NCBI GenBank assembly: GCA_037074765.1
Contig: JBAMDO010000490.1
Coordinates: 1 to 12,462, forward strand
Direction of reading: 5' to 3'
From: Mansonella perstans
Taxonomy: Eukaryota; Nematoda; Chromadorea; Rhabditida; Onchocercidae
Length of the DNA stretch: 12,462 bases
Under the pieces are notes generated by a model. The model was given only the letters and a program-made list of their open reading frames with translations, made no database searches and was not told the DNA's origin. The position numbers and the translations under genes are program-made. Position 1 is the first letter of the stretch, and each line of letters opens with the position of its first letter. Positions 8,032 through 12,462 of the stretch are shown piece after piece.

Positions 8032-8730
8032 ATTCATGTGGTGGTTGATTAGATTGGTGGCGTCGACTGGCCGGTGGGGGGTGGAGGAGAAATGCAAGAG
8101 AAGACGGGAGGTGGGAGGGGAGAAGAGGTAAAGCGGGAGATGAAAGGAATTATAAGAAGATGAAGAAGAAGAAGGAGAAGGAAGAGACATTTGGAAATGA
8201 AGAATTGAAGAGAAAGAAGAACCAGATGTGTGTCTATGGGTGTGTATTAGTGTGGACCAAGTGTCTGTCTGAGTGTACACTAATGTCTGTTTTTGTATAT
8301 GTGTACGCTACGATGGATTTGCTTTACCTACCTAAATGTGTTTTGGTCAACGAGGCGTTGGACGAAGTGCTGCTATTGCTTTGCTTCTTCCAAATTGTCT
8401 CAATTTTAGGATAGATATCCCATCCCTATTCCTCTTCCTCATTCAATTTCACTATCCTACCCCTACCTATCTTTTTAGATATTTTTACAGATCATTTTTA
8501 CCCGAACGAGTCATTTGTTTTAACAGCAATTTATATACCCAACATATAATCAATCCTATAGGGAATTAATTCTTTATTGGTCAGTACACCAAGAATACAC
8601 TTGTTTGTTGAGAGTTTTTACCATTTCAGAATTTAAAATTTTAAGTTTAGTCAGTTTGGGCAAAGATAATTTAAGGCGATTTTCAAGTTTATCGTAAAAT
8701 TGGTATAGTTACAGTACTTTTTATCGTCCT
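8032..8730. other. Repeat-flanking stretch, no confident gene
   Basis: A G-rich patch lies at 8064-8140 (GGTGGGGGGTGGAGG and related). It is followed by GAAGAAGAAG at 8159-8190 and a degenerate TG-rich patch at 8225-8312. At 8312-8415 two plus frames are open for about 30 codons each. Neither has a recognised domain, and the remainder to 8730 is ordinary AT-rich DNA. Confidence 0.45.
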
Positions 8731-8751
8731 TCTCTCTCTCTCTCTCTCTCT
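8731..8751 (+). repeat. (TC)10 microsatellite
   Basis: Ten uninterrupted TC units are followed by TGTC. Confidence 0.95.
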
Positions 8752-8833
8752 GTCTACTGTTACTTGAAATGAATTCAAACTTAATTTAATCTAACATTTT
8801 GCTTATATGAAACCTAAATTATTTGAGGTATAA

Positions 8834-8865
8834 CCCCCCTCTCCCTCCCCCCCCACTCCACCCCC
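8834..8865 (-). other. G-quadruplex-capable G-rich motif on the minus strand
   Basis: The plus strand has C-runs of 6, 3, 8 and 5 within 32 bases. Read on the minus strand these are G5, G8, G3 and G6 separated by linkers of 6, 1 and 3 bases, which meets the usual rule of four runs of three or more G with loops of 1-7. This is striking in such AT-rich DNA. It may be a functional structure or a simple mutational patch. Confidence 0.6.
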
Positions 8866-9280
8866 AAGGTACAGGATGTCCTGAAAAAAACTTTTTTTAT
8901 AAAACTTTGTAGATTGAAAGTTTTAGATTGACCTATCTATAAGTGATATGATTTGTTGGAAAGAAAAAAATTAGATAAAAATAAGTAGGGTAAGAGCATT
9001 TCAGAAAATTATTCATGGAAAACTTTAAAAAAAAAAGGAAAAAAACTAAGTGCCTAAAGGAAATCGATATCATTCAAGTGCAAAATTACTAATGCTGCAA
9101 ATGTTCTTCTAAACATTGTTCAGATAACGATCTAGTCGATCGATTTCAAAAATCAGTTAATATTATTAAAATGAAGAATTATTTTTACTGGGTCAATTTG
9201 TTTCCATCACTTGAAACATAGTAATTAATCAAATTTGATTTAAAATTTCATGAAATTAAGAGATGTCTTTTTTTTTCCAG
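8866..9280. other. AT-rich non-coding stretch
   Basis: No gene is seen here. The stretch ends in a pyrimidine-rich CTTTTTTTTTCCAG (9267-9280), which has the form of a 3' splice site. If the exon call that follows is right, this is intron sequence. Confidence 0.4.
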
Positions 9281-9376
9281 ACATATTCCTTGGCGGCGTT
9301 GGAGAGGATGAAAGGAAGTTTTTTCAAAAAGCCTTGGTTCATTTAGTTATTTCAGTTGAAAGTGTGCTACATTCAA
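9281..9376 (+). CDS. Candidate internal exon, unknown protein
   Basis: A strong acceptor-like tract and CAG end at 9280, and the following 96 bases are notably GC-richer than the flanks. In one frame (first full codon at 9283) they read IFLGGVGEDERKFFQKALVH, then LVISVESVLHS. A possible donor GTATTA begins at 9377. This would be an exon starting two bases from the end of a codon and ending one base into the next. No partner exon of matching phase is clear, and the frame otherwise runs on into the (AC)n array. I recognise no family. Confidence 0.25.
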
Positions 9377-9400
9377 GTATTATGCTGCGGCATATGCAGA

Positions 9401-9421
9401 TCACACACACAGACACACACA

Positions 9422-9458
<37 letters not shown>

Positions 9459-9510
9459 ACATACACACACATACACATACATACACACACATACACACGC
9501 GCGTACACGC
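9401..9510 (+). repeat. (AC)n microsatellite with ACAT and AG variants
   Basis: An uninterrupted (AC)15 lies at 9423-9452, flanked by AC runs broken by AG on the left and AT on the right. The array ends in ACACGCGCGTACACGC. The alternating purine/pyrimidine pattern, including CGCGCG, is compatible with Z-DNA. His-Thr and Cys-Val ORFs across it are artefacts of the repeat. Confidence 0.95.
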
Positions 9511-9742
9511 AAAGCATAAATTGAACATATGTGAGAACACGTCCAAGTCCAATAACAACATCTCAATTAGCGTAAATTCAAAAAAAGAAAAAAGGAAATT
9601 TGAGTAAAAAATTATAGAAACAAAACTTTCTCTATTACACCATCTTTGTTTGTAAAAATTTAAATCAATGAAAAATACCTACCGTTGCTTTCTATCATTA
9701 AATTTCAATTACCTATTAATTCAATTTCAATTGTTACCTTAG

Positions 9743-9993
9743 AATAATAACGATGCACAAGAAATTAACCGCAATCGCAAAATAGTGGGACATGATGAAT
9801 GCACGGAAATGAATAATACGATCCAGTCATAAAGGATTTTAGGCGATCAAGAAGAAGAAACCTGTTGCAGTTGATCTCTTTCATCTACCAAGTAAGAACC
9901 AGTGAAATGAAGTTGAATGCCAGATTACATAAACATTTTCCGCAGAAAATTTTTAAAATCACATCTCGATTTTATAACTGCCATACACACTGA
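9743..9993 (+). pseudogene. Two overlapping coding-like frames, possible broken exon
   Basis: After an ACCTTAG (9736-9742) that could be a splice acceptor, frame 9743-9832 reads NNNDAQEINRNRKIVGHDEC, then TEMNNTIQS and a stop at 9830-9832. An overlapping frame, open from 9817, reads DPVIKDFRRSRRRNLLQLIS, then FIYQVRTSEMKLNARLHKHF and stops just before the (AT)n run. A one-base frameshift near 9815 would join them. The region is less AT-rich than its flanks and both peptides are hydrophilic and varied. A donor-like GTAAGA occurs inside at 9892. No family is recognised. Open frames of this size arise by chance, so this is weak. Confidence 0.2.
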
Positions 9994-10018
9994 TATATAT
10001 ATATATATATATATATAT
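9993..10018. repeat. (AT)13 microsatellite
   Basis: Thirteen uninterrupted AT units. The run is self-complementary and able to extrude as a cruciform. Confidence 0.95.
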
Positions 10019-10729
10019 GTTGATTCGAATAGAGAAATTCCATACAAATACTTTGTATCACGTGAATCATTGAAATATTACTGATGAAAATGGAATTTTT
10101 ATCAAAAAAAAAAAAAAAAAAAATTTTCTTTCCAAACAATTTTTTCATCTAAATTTGCCATTTATTAAGATCAAAAAAGTAATTTCATGCTATTTCAATT
10201 ATTTCCTACAATTTTATTTATACTTTAAAATAAGTTTAATTAAAAGTTAACAGTAACGACGTTACCCATATTAGATATTAAATATATCGACAAAAAAGAA
10301 AAAATAGAAAATTGAAATAAGTAATCATTGATTAGTTAGTCACAATCATTATCCATTGATATAAATGAAGGTAGTCAAACTTTTAATTTGATTAATTAAT
10401 TTCAGGGAACTAACTATTCTTGAATTAAATAAAATGTCAAAAAAAAGAAAGAAAAGTATGAAATATTTACCAAAATTTGTAGAATAAAATGGTCGCATTT
10501 TATCACTTTGATAATTTTAACTTTATAAAATAAAACAATTATGATATCATTTCTATGCAATAATTCAGCAAAAATATATTGGGAAGAAATGGGAAGTTGC
10601 ATAATTTTGAAATAAAATTTGAACTAAAAACCTGTTAGAGGAATATAATATTCAATGGATTGAACGAAAACAGACGAAAGGACAGGAATCATTTGAGGAA
10701 TTTTATATTGAAAAGGAAACTTTTCTTAA

Positions 10730-10731
<2 letters not shown>
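10019..10731. other. AT-rich non-coding stretch, no gene seen
   Basis: An A-run of about 19 lies at 10105-10123. The one ORF of note, on the minus strand near 10414-10602, is isoleucine/phenylalanine/lysine-rich with no recognisable domain, and I consider it chance. Confidence 0.5.
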
Positions 10732-10763
<32 letters not shown>

Positions 10764-10852
10764 TTCTCCTCCTCCTCCTCCTCCTCTTTCTCCTCTTCCT
10801 CCTCCTCCTCTTCTTCCTTCTCCTCCTCCTCCTCCTCCTCCTCCCTTCTCTC
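10732..10852 (+). repeat. 121-bp uninterrupted pyrimidine tract: (TC)n then (TCC)n
   Basis: The tract opens with about (TC)14 and continues as TCC/TTC triplet repeats, with no purine for 121 bases. The plus frame through it gives Ser-Leu and Pro runs that are a translation of the repeat, not a gene. Long mirror-like pyrimidine tracts can adopt triplex (H-DNA) structure. Confidence 0.95.
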
Positions 10853-10913
10853 ACAATATTTCCATAAAATTTTTACATTTATCGTTTTATTTTAGAAATT
10901 GAGAGAAACACAC

Positions 10914-10987
10914 AGAGAGAGAGAGAGAGAGAGGAAAAAGAAAAGAAAGAGAGAAAGAGAGGGAAATAAAGAAGAAGAAAAAAAAAA
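10914..10987 (+). repeat. A/G-rich tract: (AG)10 then GAAA-rich, 61 bases after the pyrimidine tract
   Basis: Bases 10914-10966 are all purine. A single T at 10967 separates them from 10968-10987, which is also all purine. The (AG)10 at 10914-10933 is complementary to the (TC)n at 10732-10759, so the strand could fold back over an intervening loop of about 150 bases. Confidence 0.9.
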
Positions 10988-11024
10988 TGAATTATTTTTA
11001 TGCAGACTTCGTTTACTGATATCA

Positions 11025-11038
11025 TGTGTGTGTGTGTG
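11025..11038 (+). repeat. (TG)7 microsatellite
   Basis: Seven TG units just before a short ORF at 11045-11158 (37 codons, beginning MPSVKGTTMIIVVYIMDGKF). That ORF has no recognised domain and is within chance expectation. Confidence 0.9.
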
Positions 11039-11158
11039 TACGAAATGCCGTCTGTTAAAGGAACAACAATGATTATTGTGGTATATATTATGGATGGAAA
11101 ATTTCTATTGATGGTTAAAATGAAAATGATTTCAACAGATCCTAACTATATTCTATAG

Positions 11159-12462
11159 CTGCTGACCTTTGGCCTATTATAATTTGATAAAAATAATAAT
11201 AAAAGTAATAAAGCAAATGAGAAACAAAGAATGGAAAAAAAAAGAGAGAGAGAGAAAAAACAAAAACAAAAACAAAAAAAACACACATACAAACATAAAA
11301 AAGGAATCGATTTTTTTTAATAGAATAAACATTAAAGAAAAATGATTGAAGCCATATACGGTATACAAAAAATGATTAATAATATCTTTATGAAAAATAA
11401 TGATAATTTTTTGAAAGTGGAAATCAAAATAATTTTTCATACAAAAATTTTTCAAATTAATTTATGGCTTTTATTTCATTTAAACTTTTGCTAACTTAAC
11501 TTGCTGTTTTATCACTATCTTTTTTTTCCTCCAAATTTCAATCAAAATTTTTACGAACAAAGTTTGCTATTTATTTCAAAACTCTAAAATTTCTATTTTG
11601 CTTCCTTTTTCCTTTTTTTTTCAAAGCATAAGAAAACAGGAAATTTTCATGATTCCCTCTGTTCAAAATACTTTTTCTTTTTTTGCTTTCTTTCCCACTT
11701 TTTTCTTTCCTTTTTTATTTTTATTTTTTTGTTTACTCTTGAGAGAAATTTTTTCGAAGCAAAAAGTATGTCGTAATTTGGTAGTTTGGATCATTTGCTT
11801 TGACACAATCAAATATTACATCAGAAAAAAAAATTCACTTAAACTTTAGAAAAAAAAAAAAAGTTTTCTTCTTTTCCTCTGGGATATTGTTGGTTCATCG
11901 ACAAAATTAATGGAAAAAAAAGAAACATTGATTGATTGATTTGTTAAAGCAATGATCATCAATAGAGATGTTATTCAGGGAGGATAACTAATTGAAAAAG
12001 AATCAGAAAAAAAAAAAAAAACGCAGTCAACATTTCCAGTAATTTCAAATCATAACATTAAAAATAAGTGATAAATGCCTAATGCCTTCTAAAACGAGTA
12101 GCATAAAAAAAAAAAAAATAAAAATAAAAACTTTTTGCTTCTTTTTTTTTTTTTACGATTCAATTAATTACCAAAAAATGAGCAAACGAAAAATTCGTAA
12201 TTCGTAGCATTTTATTTTGTAGTTTTTTTTTTTTTTTTTTTTTTTTTTCATAAAATTTTTACCAAATTATCTTTTCTTTTTTTTCCATTTTAAAATTGAA
12301 TTTTTCAATGGGTCGGTCGATTACGATAAAAAGTTGAAATGAACTGCAAAAAAAATTTTTTCCATTTAAATTGATAATATTTTATTCGTCATATATAAAT
12401 ACTTGTTAATATAAATGTTATAACTATGACGATTTGAGATTGACATTTCATTCAAATTTTGA
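11159..12462. other. AT-rich non-coding stretch with long A and T runs, no gene seen
   Basis: Open frames here are phenylalanine/lysine/isoleucine-rich shadows of T and A runs. Notable runs are AACAAAAACAAAAAC at about 11258-11274, A-runs near 11849-11861, 12007-12020 and 12106-12118, and a pure T26 at 12223-12248. I see no RNA gene or promoter signal. Confidence 0.55.
12223..12248 (+). repeat. Pure T26 run
   Basis: Twenty-six uninterrupted T residues. On the minus strand this would be a poly(A) run, but I see no coding-like or element-like sequence upstream of it on that strand. Confidence 0.9.

Noticed and set aside
7924..8280. 118-codon minus-strand ORF rich in Asn-Gln-Pro-Thr
   Set aside because: It is a direct translation of the (TTGG)n array and the purine-rich patch beside it. 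There is no independent coding signal.
8336..8569. ORF containing RGVGRSAAIALL, resembling the phosphatase signature HC-x2-G-x2-R-S
   Set aside because: The catalytic cysteine position is glycine, no histidine precedes it, and no other phosphatase motif is seen in the frame. A second frame is equally open here.
9250..9607. Several ORFs with His-Thr, Tyr-Thr or Cys-Val repeats
   Set aside because: They are produced by the (AC)n array on both strands. Only the part before 9377 is kept, as a candidate exon.
10660..10902. 80-codon ORF with Ser-Leu and poly-Pro runs
   Set aside because: It is a translation of the (TC)n and (TCC)n tract.
11177..11849. Phe/Leu/Lys-rich ORFs on both strands
   Set aside because: They come from T and A homopolymers and their composition is explained entirely by base content.
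1..12462. CRISPR array, tRNA, rRNA or spliced-leader gene
   Set aside because: I scanned for regularly spaced repeats, a tRNA T-loop context and leader-like sequences. Nothing fits; all repeats found are simple or tandem without unique spacers.
1..12462. A complete, previously undescribed biological system
   Set aside because: I found no set of intact neighbouring genes that could work together. The few coding-like fragments are short, broken or unrecognised, so claiming a system would go beyond the evidence.

Overview
The window looks like nuclear DNA of a small, AT-rich invertebrate. The evidence is very low GC, many A/T homopolymer runs, scattered simple repeats ((CA)n, (CT)n, (AT)n, (TTGG)n, (GAT)n, (ATATG)n), no long open frames, no operon-like packing and no bacterial ribosome-binding sites. 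Splice-like signals (pyrimidine run + CAG, GTAAGT) fit a eukaryote. A mite, another arthropod or a nematode would all fit, and I cannot choose from sequence alone. Most of the window reads as intergenic or intronic DNA. I see no tRNA, rRNA, CRISPR array or recognisable transposase/reverse transcriptase.

Layout. 1-3000 is AT-rich non-coding DNA with one diverged tandem duplication (period about 131 bp, 1145-1396) and a two-copy 22-bp repeat (2860-2903). 3000-4000 holds a short protein-like ORF, an (ATATG)n microsatellite, a C/T-rich block followed by an A/G-rich block, a perfect 9-bp-arm hairpin and a (GAT)n run. 3960-5280 holds nothing convincing. 5281-6160 is a nested repeat: two long units, each with two diverged copies of a shorter module, separated by poly(A).

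6381-7453 is the most gene-like part. A minus-strand coding-like segment with a nearby AATAAA lies at 6381-6581. On the plus strand, an open frame of 111 sense codons (6569-6904) carries an in-frame 102-bp tandem duplication and ends close to a GTAAGT site. A second coding-like segment in the same frame (7025-7363) is interrupted by two stops, and a pure A31 run follows at 7423-7453. I could not match these peptides to any family. They may be a decayed gene or retrocopy, or exons whose joining I cannot resolve.

7493-12462 is dominated by simple repeats: (TTGG)n, (TC)n, a C-rich block with G-quadruplex potential on the minus strand, (AC)n, (AT)n, and a 121-bp all-pyrimidine tract followed by an A/G tract. 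Between them are a few short candidate exons (9281-9376; 9743-9993), all weak. No working biological system can be assembled from what is visible.
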